DNA from: Flavobacteriaceae bacterium
GTDB lineage: Bacteria > Bacteroidota > Bacteroidia > Flavobacteriales > Flavobacteriaceae
Direction: 5' to 3'
Length of the DNA stretch: 64,000 nucleotides
Assembly (NCBI GenBank): GCA_017852395.1
Contig: JAFMLE010000010.1
Location: 1 to 64,000, forward strand
The translations under genes were made by a program, and so were the position numbers. The notes beneath the pieces are model-generated. The model was not told where the DNA came from. It made no database searches and worked only from the letters and a program-made list of their open reading frames with translations. This document shows, piece after piece, positions 9,037 to 16,881 of this stretch; within the stretch, counting starts at the first letter, position 1; each line of letters opens with the position of its first letter.

Positions 9037-9067
9037 CAAATATATGTCGCCTAATTATTTTACCAAA
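9037..9067 (-). promoter_or_regulatory. Promoter of the porin-FMN-membrane operon
   Basis: Reading the minus strand, TTTG at 9064-9067 is followed after 19 bp by TATATTTG at 9037-9044, the textbook Bacteroidetes arrangement. Transcription should start near 9030, giving a leader of about 23 bases. The -7 box is half of a 16-bp perfect palindrome, TATATTTGCAAATATA, at 9029-9044. Confidence 0.7.
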
Positions 9068-9084
9068 AATTATTTAGATTTATT

Positions 9085-9939
9085 TTAAATAAAGATTTTA
9101 TGGGATTGATTATATGCAATTTCAAAATGCAAGGGATGGATTCCTGTAGTGCGTTTTTGGGCTAAAAAATAAGAAATCAACTTTTCTGTGGGCATATTGC
9201 CAACCAACTCATCTTTGGCCATTGGACATCCACCATGCCCTTTGATAGCACCATCAAAACGAGTACAACCAGCGATAAAAGCAGCATTTACCTTATCATA
9301 CCATGCGTCATAGAGCGTGTGAAAATGTGCGCCAAACACAATGTCAGGATATCGTGAAATAAGTTTTGAAAAAACCGCTCCAATAGCTTCTGGAGTAGCA
9401 CTACCAATGGTGTCTGAAAGAGAGATGACTGCCAAATTTAATTTGGACAAACGATCGACCCATTCTTCTACAATTTCGGGGCTCCACGGATCTCCATATG
9501 GATTGCCAAAACCCATAGACAAATAGACAATCAATTTTTTGTTATTTGAAATTGCATGGTCATGAATTTGTTCTAGCACTTCAAAAGACGTAGCTATGGT
9601 CTTGTGCGTATTACGCATTTGAAAATTTTCTGAAATCGAAAATGGAAACCCCAAATAATCGACCTTAGAAAAGGTACATGCTTCTTCTGCCCCTCTAAGG
9701 TTGGCTACAATAACCGAAATTTTGGTCGAAGTCTCCCCGAGGTCCAAACCCTCAATTACTTTGGCCGTATCAGCCATTTGAGGGATTGCCTTAGGCGAAA
9801 CAAAACTGCCACAATCAAGCGTATGAAAACCTACTTTTAATAATTGTTGCAAATAATTGATTTTGTCGGCTGTAGGAATCCATTTTTTGATGCCTTGCAT
9901 GGCATCTCTGGGGCACTCGATAATTTGTATGGGCTTCAC
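9085..9939 (-). CDS. Hydroxymethylglutaryl-CoA lyase
   Basis: This enzyme cleaves HMG-CoA to acetyl-CoA and acetoacetate at the end of leucine breakdown. The 284-residue TIM-barrel protein has the N-terminal ECPRDAMQG segment with the catalytic Asp, the metal-binding GAHFHT pair of histidines, and GGCPMA near residue 238, where Cys is the active-site residue of the GGCPxA signature. The length is typical. The start appears to be GTG at 9939, since no ATG gives a full N terminus. It follows the LysE-type gene by nine bases. Confidence 0.88.
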   Translation of the reverse strand: MKPIQIIECPRDAMQGIKKWIPTADKINYLQQLLKVGFHTLDCGSFVSPKAIPQMADTAKVIEGLDLGETSTKISVIVANLRGAEEACTFSKVDYLGFPFSISENFQMRNTHKTIATSFEVLEQIHDHAISNNKKLIVYLSMGFGNPYGDPWSPEIVEEWVDRLSKLNLAVISLSDTIGSATPEAIGAVFSKLISRYPDIVFGAHFHTLYDAWYDKVNAAFIAGCTRFDGAIKGHGGCPMAKDELVGNMPTEKLISYFLAQKRTTGIHPLHFEIAYNQSHKIFI

Positions 9940-9948
9940 AAATTAAAT

Positions 9949-10575
9949 TTACAAATTTGAACTCAAAAGAAGATAAATTGCAATTAAGAATAAAACCGTT
10001 GGTGTAAAATAGCGCATGAGTGGTAGCCGACTATTATTAGCTTTAAGATAATTTCCCATACGAGCGCCAACAATTGCAACGGTCGAAAAAACCAAAAGAG
10101 AAACCAGCATAAAAAGCATCCCCATAATGCCAAACTGCAGTTGGACGGACCACGTCTGGTGAAATAAAAAACCAGGGAAAAAAGCTAAAAAAAACAAACT
10201 CACTTTGGGGTTTAACAAGTTCATTGTTACCCCACGCCAATAATACCTTTGGGTACGCTCTTTGACTTCGAGCAATTGCTCTGAAGATTGATTTTTGCGC
10301 AAAAAACCCGATATCGATAGATAAAAAAGATACCCTGCTCCTAAATAAATCAAAACGCTTTTGATTTCAGGAAAACGCACTAGCAACGCTGCTAGGCCAA
10401 AAACAATCAAAAAGGTATGTACCACCAAACCACTGACCAAGCCCAAAGCCGTAATAATAGCAGTCTTAACCCCTTTTGAAATCGATAGGGCTAGAACATA
10501 GAGCAAATCAGGTCCTGGAGCAAGTGCCAAGAGAAATATGGCGATCAAAAAACGAGTCAGCGTTTCGGTATCCAT
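9949..10575 (-). CDS. LysE/RhtB-family amino-acid exporter
   Basis: This 208-residue protein has about six hydrophobic segments and the N-terminal family signature around ALAPGPDLLYVLALS, with GLVSGLVVHT following. LysE and RhtB proteins export amino acids or related small molecules through the inner membrane. The gene lies nine bases upstream of the HMG-CoA lyase gene and is divergent from the DUF3050 gene. The substrate cannot be told from the sequence. Confidence 0.88.
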   Translation of the reverse strand: MDTETLTRFLIAIFLLALAPGPDLLYVLALSISKGVKTAIITALGLVSGLVVHTFLIVFGLAALLVRFPEIKSVLIYLGAGYLFYLSISGFLRKNQSSEQLLEVKERTQRYYWRGVTMNLLNPKVSLFFLAFFPGFLFHQTWSVQLQFGIMGMLFMLVSLLVFSTVAIVGARMGNYLKANNSRLPLMRYFTPTVLFLIAIYLLLSSNL

Positions 10576-10611
10576 AGGCTAATTTTGCATTTAGTACTTG
10601 CAATAATACTG

Positions 10612-10619
10612 TATATTTG
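10612..10619 (+). promoter_or_regulatory. -7 box of the DUF3050 gene
   Basis: A perfect TATATTTG lies here with TTTG at 10584-10587, 24 bp upstream, slightly too far. Transcription would start near 10626, which argues for the ATG at 10642 as the real start rather than the in-frame ATG at 10627. Confidence 0.45.
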
Positions 10620-10641
10620 TGTGCTAATGAAAGAGATACCC

Positions 10642-11415
10642 ATGATAGAACGACTCGAAAAAGAAATTTTTCCCCTCAAGCAACAATTAATCAATCATCC
10701 ACTTTACCAACAGATGCAATCGGTAGCAGATTTAAGACATTTTACCGAAATGCATGTTTATGCGGTTTGGGATTTTATGTCCTTGGTAAAAAAACTGCAA
10801 TTAGAACTCACCACCACATCAATTCCATGGGTGCCCAGCCCCTATCCTGAAGCTGGAAGGTTGATCAACGAAATTGTCTGGGGAGAAGAAACAGATCTCA
10901 ACCAATCTCAGCAAGCAATGAGTCATTTTGAGATGTACCTCCAAGCGATGGAGGCTCTTGGAGCTGACACAGTCACGATAAAACAACACATCAAGCATTG
11001 GGCAGAAACACCCGATATTTTAGAAGCCATTAACGCCACAGAACTACCCGATGCGGTCAGAGCTTTTTTAGTGTTTACTTTTTCGACCATAGCAACCCAT
11101 CAACCCCATGTCATTGCAGCGGTTTTTACCTTTGGACGCGAGGACTTGATTCCTGATATGTTTATCGAAATCATCAAAGGCATAAAAGAAGCACCTAAAG
11201 GTTCACTAGCGCCTCTTATTTACTACTTCGAGAGGCATATTGAGGTAGATGGTGATCAACACGGACCTATGGCCCTTCGGATGATACAAGAACTATGCGG
11301 TGCGGATCCTCAAAAATGGGAAGCTGCTATTAGTGCTTCCAAAGAAGCACTTCAGAAGCGCATTGATCTTTGGGATGCCATCCATGCGCAGATTGCAAAT
11401 CCCGTATTCAATTAA
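10642..11415 (+). CDS. DUF3050 haem-oxygenase-like protein
   Basis: This 257-residue, mainly helical protein belongs to DUF3050, which I place in the haem-oxygenase-like fold. It has clustered putative metal ligands: E36 and H38 (TEMHVYAVWDF), H95, H153/H156, and a striking ERHIEVDGDQHG segment (H199, E201, D203, D205, H207). Similar E/H...DxxH patterns bind two irons in haem-oxygenase-like di-iron oxidases. No substrate is known for this family as far as I know. It stands alone, with its own -7 box, divergent from a LysE exporter. The start is set by that promoter. Confidence 0.8.
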   Translation: MIERLEKEIFPLKQQLINHPLYQQMQSVADLRHFTEMHVYAVWDFMSLVKKLQLELTTTSIPWVPSPYPEAGRLINEIVWGEETDLNQSQQAMSHFEMYLQAMEALGADTVTIKQHIKHWAETPDILEAINATELPDAVRAFLVFTFSTIATHQPHVIAAVFTFGREDLIPDMFIEIIKGIKEAPKGSLAPLIYYFERHIEVDGDQHGPMALRMIQELCGADPQKWEAAISASKEALQKRIDLWDAIHAQIANPVFN

Positions 11416-11466
11416 TTATGGATTCGGAGGAATGACTATATTAGTACTCATTCAAATTTTTTAGTT

Positions 11467-12444
11467 ATGAAAAAATCCTTTTTATGGCTCGGTTTGTCCT
11501 TGTTCTGCATCAGTTCGTATGGTCAGGACCGTGCGAGTATCTATGCAGCTACCATTCAAGAAAACGAATTGATGGAATTGCTCTACGTGTATGCATCCGA
11601 CTATTTTTCTGGCAGAGAAACCGGAACTCAGGGTCAGAAGATCGCCGTAGATTTTCTTAAAACCTACTATATAAGACAAGGCATTGCTGCTGCGGAAGGA
11701 ACCGAGGACTATTTTCAAAAAATGAGTCTCGATATCAAAGGTAAAACCATTGATACAGAAAATGTGGTTGCCATCATTCCCGGTACCGAAAAACCGGAAG
11801 AATACATTATTATATCGTCCCACCTCGACCATGTTGGCACCCGAGATGGAAAAATCTATAACGGTGCAGATGATGATGGTTCTGGTACTGTAGCATTACT
11901 CGAAATTGCCGAAGCCTTTAACAGAGCCTCACAAGAAGGGTATGGACCTAAAAGGTCGGTGGTTTTTATCCACCTTACAGGGGAAGAAAAAGGATTGTTG
12001 GGGTCCAAATACTATTCGGACAATCCCCTCTACCCTATTGCCAATACGGTAGCCAATCTCAACATCGATATGGTTGGTCGTCTGGATCCAAAAAGGGAAA
12101 ATCCAAACCCAAACTACATTTACCTTATCGGAAGCGACCGTTTGAGTCAAGAGCTTCATGAGGTCTCGGAGGCCATAAATACGAAGTATACCCAACTGGA
12201 GTTGGATTATACATTTAATGCAGAAGATGATCCCAATCGTTTTTATTTCAGAAGCGACCATTATAATTTTGCTAAAAAAAATATTCCAATCATTTTTTAT
12301 TTTAACGGGACCCACGAGGACTATCACAAGCACACAGATACGCCAGACAAAATCAACTATCCCATTTTGGCCAAACGTACCAAGCTGATTTTCCATACCG
12401 CATGGGAACTTGCCAATCGTCCGGAGCGTATTAAGTTAAAATAA
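11467..12444 (+). CDS. Secreted M28-family zinc peptidase
   Basis: This 325-residue protein has a signal peptide ending near SSYGQ and an M28 aminopeptidase fold. The zinc ligands are visible: SSHLDHVG (His), GADDDGSG (bridging Asp), TGEEKGLLGS (catalytic and ligand Glu), NIDMVGR (Asp) and a final His near YHKHTDTPDK. It probably trims peptides in the periplasm or outside the cell. The next gene begins six bases later, so the two form an operon. Confidence 0.9.
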   Translation: MKKSFLWLGLSLFCISSYGQDRASIYAATIQENELMELLYVYASDYFSGRETGTQGQKIAVDFLKTYYIRQGIAAAEGTEDYFQKMSLDIKGKTIDTENVVAIIPGTEKPEEYIIISSHLDHVGTRDGKIYNGADDDGSGTVALLEIAEAFNRASQEGYGPKRSVVFIHLTGEEKGLLGSKYYSDNPLYPIANTVANLNIDMVGRLDPKRENPNPNYIYLIGSDRLSQELHEVSEAINTKYTQLELDYTFNAEDDPNRFYFRSDHYNFAKKNIPIIFYFNGTHEDYHKHTDTPDKINYPILAKRTKLIFHTAWELANRPERIKLK

Positions 12445-12450
12445 CCCTAT

Positions 12451-13104
12451 ATGAAGCAAAAGATCGTCACCGGTTTTTTTCTGTTTTTTTGTCTCATTTT
12501 AAAAGCACAATCTGAAAATGCTACGGCAAAATTTCAGCAAGAAGAGCAAATCACAGACAGTATACTTGTAGATACCAAACACATTCGATTGGGGGTCAAA
12601 TTGGGCGTTCCAAATATTGCAAGTGGTAGTTTAGAAATTGTATTACCTTTTTTAAACAACCATTGGGCACTCTATGGTGACTACAGCAAGTTTAAAATAA
12701 AACCAGAAGATGACGTTCAAACCCGTATCAATTATTGGGAATATGGAGTCAATTATTACGTCAAGGATCGGGCTAATGGGTTTTATTTTTCTGCTGGTCA
12801 ATCCAATCTAGACACCCAATTGGATTTTGAAAACCGTACCCTTAATAACGGCCAGAAAGGATCAGGAACAGCAAGGATCACCCTCGCCACCCAAAACCTA
12901 AAGCTTGGAATTAAATCCAAAGGGGCCCTCTATTTTCGATTCGAAATCGGATATGGTTTTGGCACGTTTCCCGACGAGGTGACTTTTGTAGCAACAACTT
13001 CGAATGGTCAACAAGAATCCATTACAGAGCCAATTCCTGATCTTCCTGGAGTAGGAGACCAAGGTATTTTAATCGGAAACTTTGGTTTTGGGATTTCGTT
13101 CTAA
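12451..13104 (+). CDS. Putative outer-membrane beta-barrel protein
   Basis: The 217-residue product has a signal peptide (about 1-20, ending KAQ) and then alternating beta-strand-like segments such as YGVNYYVKDR and ALYFRFEIGYGFG. It ends with IGNFGFGISF, a terminal aromatic strand. It looks like a small barrel. I do not recognise a family. It follows the M28 peptidase by six bases and is followed by a strong hairpin terminator. Confidence 0.72.
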   Translation: MKQKIVTGFFLFFCLILKAQSENATAKFQQEEQITDSILVDTKHIRLGVKLGVPNIASGSLEIVLPFLNNHWALYGDYSKFKIKPEDDVQTRINYWEYGVNYYVKDRANGFYFSAGQSNLDTQLDFENRTLNNGQKGSGTARITLATQNLKLGIKSKGALYFRFEIGYGFGTFPDEVTFVATTSNGQQESITEPIPDLPGVGDQGILIGNFGFGISF

Positions 13105-13117
13105 ATTCATCAAAAAG

Positions 13118-13149
13118 AAAAAGCCTTTCAAAACGAAAGGCTTTTTTTA
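13118..13149. terminator. Rho-independent terminator, probably bidirectional
   Basis: A 12-bp stem, AAAAAGCCTTTC with GAAAGGCTTTTT, closes a 5-base loop and is flanked by an A tract and a T tract. It ends the M28-barrel operon on the plus strand and can stop transcription of tRNA-His from the minus strand. Confidence 0.88.
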
Positions 13150-13226
13150 TGGGGTGGAAGACCGGTTTCGAACCGGCGACCTCTAGAACCACAATCTAGC
13201 GCTCTAACCAGCTGAGCTACAACCAC
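13150..13226 (-). tRNA. tRNA-His (GTG)
   Basis: The anticodon stem CTAGA/TCTAG encloses TTGTGGT, giving GTG. The base before the acceptor stem (13227) is G, the -1 guanosine that marks tRNA-His, opposite discriminator C. CCA is encoded, unlike the Lys, Leu and Glu genes here. The acceptor stem GTGGTTG/CTTCCAC has two adjacent U-U oppositions in its middle. A promoter lies at 13239-13269. Confidence 0.95.
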
Positions 13227-13238
13227 CATTTAGGAAGG

Positions 13239-13269
13239 CAAAATTAAGCGTTTTAATTTTTGATGCAAA
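13239..13269 (-). promoter_or_regulatory. Promoter of tRNA-His
   Basis: On the minus strand, TTTG at 13266-13269 is followed after 19 bp by TAATTTTG at 13239-13246, a perfect match to the Bacteroidetes consensus. The mature 5' end of the tRNA is about 13 bases downstream. Confidence 0.72.
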
Positions 13270-13302
13270 ACTTTCTTAAGGAATTTATTGTCCCAAAATT
13301 CG

Positions 13303-14025
13303 CTACAACCAATCGGTCAACATCCCGATGCCCAAAGGTTGTCTTGTCGTAAAACCCTCGCCAGCTTCACGTCCAATAAGTCGTCCCAAGTTTTCAGCTC
13401 GATAGCCGACACTATCGATAAAATTTTTACTGCTTATCGGCGTGTTTGCATCGGTAGAATCGGGATCATAAAATTGACTGGAATATGCTTTAACTGCAGC
13501 CAATTTTGTGTCGAGAAATCCGCTTATATCAACAATAAAATGTGGGGTGATATCATACCATTGAATATAGTGAAACACATATCTCGGACGCCAGGGAAGT
13601 TGGTTTTGGCCAGAGGAATCTATAGTTTCAATTTTTTCCAAACCACTCAAAAAACAAGCGTCATGTACCAGATCGCTTGCCCGACCGTGGTCGATATGCC
13701 GATCGGTCTGTGCATTACACAAAACGACATCCGGACGATAGGTTCTAATTTTTTGAATCAAAGCTTTTTGATGGGCTTCATCATTTTGAAAAAAACCATC
13801 TCGGAAACCCATATTTTCGCGTGTTTCGATTCCCAAGAGCGATGCAGCTGCTGCTGCCTCCTCTAATCGTAGGGCTGCCGAACCGCGCGTGCCTAACTCG
13901 CCCTGTGTCAAATCAATGGCCACTACTTTTTTGCCAGCACTGATTGCCTTAGCCAGTGTGCCCGCACAGCCAAGTTCGATATCGTCGGGGTGCGCACCAA
14001 TGGCCAATATATCTGTGGTCTTCAT
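13303..14025 (-). CDS. bshB1: Bacillithiol biosynthesis deacetylase BshB1
   Basis: This LmbE/PIG-L-family zinc hydrolase removes the acetyl group from GlcNAc-malate in bacillithiol synthesis. The 240-residue protein has the AHPDDIELG zinc-binding motif near residue 11 and the DRHIDHGRA motif with two further histidines, in the sequence context typical of BshB1. It overlaps the trans-sulfuration gene by four bases, downstream of a glutathione-peroxidase-type gene. That thiol-related context supports the assignment. A YfiT-type bacillithiol transferase occurs at 34701. Confidence 0.92.
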   Translation of the reverse strand: MKTTDILAIGAHPDDIELGCAGTLAKAISAGKKVVAIDLTQGELGTRGSAALRLEEAAAAASLLGIETRENMGFRDGFFQNDEAHQKALIQKIRTYRPDVVLCNAQTDRHIDHGRASDLVHDACFLSGLEKIETIDSSGQNQLPWRPRYVFHYIQWYDITPHFIVDISGFLDTKLAAVKAYSSQFYDPDSTDANTPISSKNFIDSVGYRAENLGRLIGREAGEGFTTRQPLGIGMLTDWL

Positions 14026-15167
14026 GAAGCAGTATAAATTGCGTGTTCTAAATCAGAAATCAAATCTGATACAGCCTCAATCCCCGTTGAAAAACGGATT
14101 AGCTGCGGTGAAATTCCTTGTGACAGTCGTTCTTCTTCGGTCAATAGCGCATGCGATGTCAGTCGTGGGGACAGCGCCGTACTTTCTACACCTGCTAAAC
14201 TCATCACGGGTTTGATCAATTGTAGGTTTTCTAGAAAGCATTCGACTGATTTTTCTTTTTTTAAAGTAAAAGAAAGCATGCCTCCAAAACCTTTCATTTG
14301 CTGTGTGGCCAAATGATGATCGGGATGGTTCTTTAGACCTGGATAATACACAGCGTCAATATCTTGGTGGGCCTCAAGCCATTGGGCAATTTGTTGGGCA
14401 TTTGCGTTTTGGGCTGTCACACGAAGTGCAAGGGTCTTGATGCTGCGTTCCAACATCCATGCAGCGAATTCGCTCATATTTCCGCCCAAATTTTTCGCAC
14501 TATCAAACACACGTTCAATATTGGCTTTGCTGCTTACTACAATTCCTCCACTGATGTCAGAATGTCCTCCAAGGTACTTGGTCGCAGAATGCAAAACGAT
14601 ATCAATGCCAAAAGCCGTTGGATTTTGATTGACCGGACTGGCAAAGGTGTTGTCAATCATGGTCCATAACCCGTTTGCTTGTGCTAGTGATGCGATGGCT
14701 TTTAGATCCACTAATTTGAGTAGCGGGTTGCTTGGTGTTTCGATGTAAATCCCTTTGGTATTGGGTTGAATGGCTTTTTCAAAATCACCCATTGATAGGC
14801 CTTCGGTAAACGTAAATGCAATGCCGTATTTTGGAAATTCTGTCTTGACAAAGTTTCGAGTTCCGCCATACAGGTCGTTTTGAAGCACGACATGGTCGCC
14901 TTGAGACAAAAAGCTCATCAAAGCAGTACTGATTGCAGCCATGCCCGAGCTAAAAACAAGTCCAGATTCTGCCAACTCAAGAGCCGCTACTTTTTGAGCC
15001 ACAGCTTCGAGGTTGGGGGTGTTAAAGTAGCGGGGATATCTTTTTTTTTCGACACCCTCAAATGCATAGTTGGTAGCCATATACAATGGCGAGACGCCAC
15101 TTTCGTATTGGGTGTCCTCAAGCTGCCCTTCGTGCACACATTGGGTGTTGAAATGTTTTTTAGCCAT
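14022..15167 (-). CDS. Cystathionine gamma-synthase/lyase-type PLP enzyme
   Basis: This 381-residue PLP enzyme of the Cys/Met metabolism family makes or breaks cystathionine or a related thioether. The PLP lysine is in SATKYLGGHSD near residue 198; YNxN-like phosphate contacts, FSSGMAAIS and the C-terminal FSTGIE are present. I use the ATG at 15167 (MAKKHF) rather than a TTG six codons earlier. Its start overlaps the gpx stop by one base and its stop overlaps the bshB1 start by four. Since bacillithiol needs cysteine, a role in cysteine supply is plausible. Sequence alone does not separate synthase from lyase. Confidence 0.88.
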   Translation of the reverse strand: MAKKHFNTQCVHEGQLEDTQYESGVSPLYMATNYAFEGVEKKRYPRYFNTPNLEAVAQKVAALELAESGLVFSSGMAAISTALMSFLSQGDHVVLQNDLYGGTRNFVKTEFPKYGIAFTFTEGLSMGDFEKAIQPNTKGIYIETPSNPLLKLVDLKAIASLAQANGLWTMIDNTFASPVNQNPTAFGIDIVLHSATKYLGGHSDISGGIVVSSKANIERVFDSAKNLGGNMSEFAAWMLERSIKTLALRVTAQNANAQQIAQWLEAHQDIDAVYYPGLKNHPDHHLATQQMKGFGGMLSFTLKKEKSVECFLENLQLIKPVMSLAGVESTALSPRLTSHALLTEEERLSQGISPQLIRFSTGIEAVSDLISDLEHAIYTAS

Positions 15168-15718
15168 TATTTTTCGGTAATCCAATTGATAATTTCGTCG
15201 TCATCAGGAGCGGTTCTTGGTGCGATTACTTTCTCGAGTTTTCCGGATGGGCCAATTAGGTATTTTTGAAAATTCCAGGTCACCTTAGAGTCAATTACGC
15301 CGTTTTGAGCTGCAGTGGTTAAAAATTTATAAACCGGATGCATGCCCTTGCCCTTCACCGTGATTTTGGACATCATAGGAAAGGTAACGCCATAATTTTT
15401 TTCACAAAAGGCGGCAATTTCTTCATTGGTTCCAGGTTCTTGACTCAAAAAATCATTTGCAGGAAAGCCTATGATTACAAAATCATCACTTCCATAGGTG
15501 TCATAAATTGCCTGAAGCTCTTTGTATTGGGGTGTAAGCCCACACTTAGACGCTGTGTTTACAATCATGATTTTTTTTCCTTGTAGGGTATTGAAGTCAA
15601 AAATATTGCCTTCTATGTCTTCGACTTTAAATTGGTAAATGGTTTGTTCCATAGCATTGTTTTGTGCTCCCAGCTGTAATGATAACAACAGAATAAGAGC
15701 CATTAATAATCTTTTCAT
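15167..15718 (-). CDS. Glutathione-peroxidase-family thiol peroxidase, secreted
   Basis: This 183-residue peroxidase reduces hydroperoxides. It has a signal peptide (about 1-18, ending LGAQ). The peroxidatic Cys is C59 in NTASKCG, and the tetrad Trp and Asn are present in W148-N149. The usual catalytic Gln of FPCNQF is replaced by Asp (FPANDF, D89), a variant of some bacterial forms. No selenocysteine is used. In an organism with bacillithiol genes it probably uses thioredoxin or another thiol. It is the first of three tightly overlapping genes leading to bshB1, and lies 51 bases after clpS. Confidence 0.88.
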   Translation of the reverse strand: MKRLLMALILLLSLQLGAQNNAMEQTIYQFKVEDIEGNIFDFNTLQGKKIMIVNTASKCGLTPQYKELQAIYDTYGSDDFVIIGFPANDFLSQEPGTNEEIAAFCEKNYGVTFPMMSKITVKGKGMHPVYKFLTTAAQNGVIDSKVTWNFQKYLIGPSGKLEKVIAPRTAPDDDEIINWITEK

Positions 15719-15769
15719 TTTTCACATTTTTTGATGTTGCAAAATACGACTTTTCGATCAAAAACCCTC

Positions 15770-16078
15770 TTATTCGATTGTAGCGGATAAGCCGGCTTCG
15801 TGAAGCAATATACATCGGGGTTCCAAGTAGGCATAGCTGCCCGACTTGACCGTACATTTGCCCTTGAAATGTACCAAATAAGCGCATTGCTCGGCTTGCT
15901 CTGCGGTATGATCACAAACGGCAATTAGCGTCCGAATCACATGGTCAAAAGTATTGACATCATCGTTGTATAAAATCAGTTCGTGCTCCTTGTCTGAGAG
16001 AACTGCTTCTCGTATTTCGGGGGTTTCTTCCGTAGAAACTTCTTCTAGGGTTGGTATAAAAATTTGGCTGCGACCCAT
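15770..16078 (-). CDS. clpS: ClpS adaptor of the ClpAP protease
   Basis: This 102-residue adaptor delivers N-degron proteins to ClpA. It has an acidic N-terminal extension, then the ClpS core with LILYNDDVNTFDHV at about 35-48 and EQCAYLVHFKGK. Asn-Asp in the YNDD segment and the His in the VHFKGK helix line the N-degron pocket. Its start overlaps the 3' end of prmA by 34 bases in another frame. Confidence 0.93.
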   Translation of the reverse strand: MGRSQIFIPTLEEVSTEETPEIREAVLSDKEHELILYNDDVNTFDHVIRTLIAVCDHTAEQAEQCAYLVHFKGKCTVKSGSYAYLEPRCILLHEAGLSATIE

Positions 16079-16881
16079 TTGTTGTTTTCTTTATAATTAT
16101 CAAAAACTAAACCATTTTCAGAAGCCACCTTTTGGATCAGCGGTAAATCTTCTTGATAAAAACCACTTAAAAAAAGTTGTCCGTCAACGGCCATAGATTG
16201 GACATATTTTGGAAGGTCTTCAACCAAAATATTTCGATTGATGTTGGCCAAAATAATATCATACCGGCCTGAGATATCAACCGCTGTCCCTTGATGAGCA
16301 GTGATCTTGGTGCAGGCGTTGAGAAGGGTGTTTTCTTGACAATTTTCATAGCACCAAGGATCGATATCAATTGCATCAATTTTGACAGCCCCTCTTTTTT
16401 CGGCAAGAATTGCCAAAACCCCTGTTCCAGAACCCATATCCAAAACGTTTAGCGCTTCGCAATTGGTTTCCATAAGATACGCGAGCATCATAGAAGTGGT
16501 TTCGTGGTGCCCGGTCCCAAAACTCATTTTTGGGTTGATGACGATCTCGTATGCTTTGTGTTCACTTTTATGAAATGGGGCTCGCACAAGGCAATCTGTT
16601 CCAACATAGACTTTTTGGAAATCGCGTTCCCAGATGGCATTCCAATTTTCGGGTTCAATACGATTATAGGTATAACGAATCTCAAAATCGGGATGATTAA
16701 GGATGGATACATCCTCAAGGATGGGTGGATCATTTGAAGTAATGGGGATGTAGGCTTGAAGACCGGCTTCTGTTTCTTCAAAACTTTCAAAACCAAGTGT
16801 TGCCAACTCTGCAATCAAAATTTCACGAGCAGGCTCCAAGGGTGTGATTTCAAAAATAAAAGCGTGATATGGAAGTGCCAT
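16045..16881 (-). CDS. prmA: Ribosomal protein L11 methyltransferase
   Basis: This SAM-dependent enzyme trimethylates ribosomal protein L11. The 278-residue protein has an N-terminal substrate-recognition part and a Rossmann methyltransferase domain. The SAM-binding VLDMGSGTGVLAI motif is near residue 145, followed by the acidic AIDIDPW and the NINRN motif of PrmA. The GTGHHETT signature is also there. I choose the ATG at 16881; it overlaps the tpiA stop by one base, while the in-frame extension upstream lies inside tpiA. Its end overlaps clpS by 34 bases. Confidence 0.94.
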   Translation of the reverse strand: MALPYHAFIFEITPLEPAREILIAELATLGFESFEETEAGLQAYIPITSNDPPILEDVSILNHPDFEIRYTYNRIEPENWNAIWERDFQKVYVGTDCLVRAPFHKSEHKAYEIVINPKMSFGTGHHETTSMMLAYLMETNCEALNVLDMGSGTGVLAILAEKRGAVKIDAIDIDPWCYENCQENTLLNACTKITAHQGTAVDISGRYDIILANINRNILVEDLPKYVQSMAVDGQLFLSGFYQEDLPLIQKVASENGLVFDNYKENNKWVAAKFLYQP

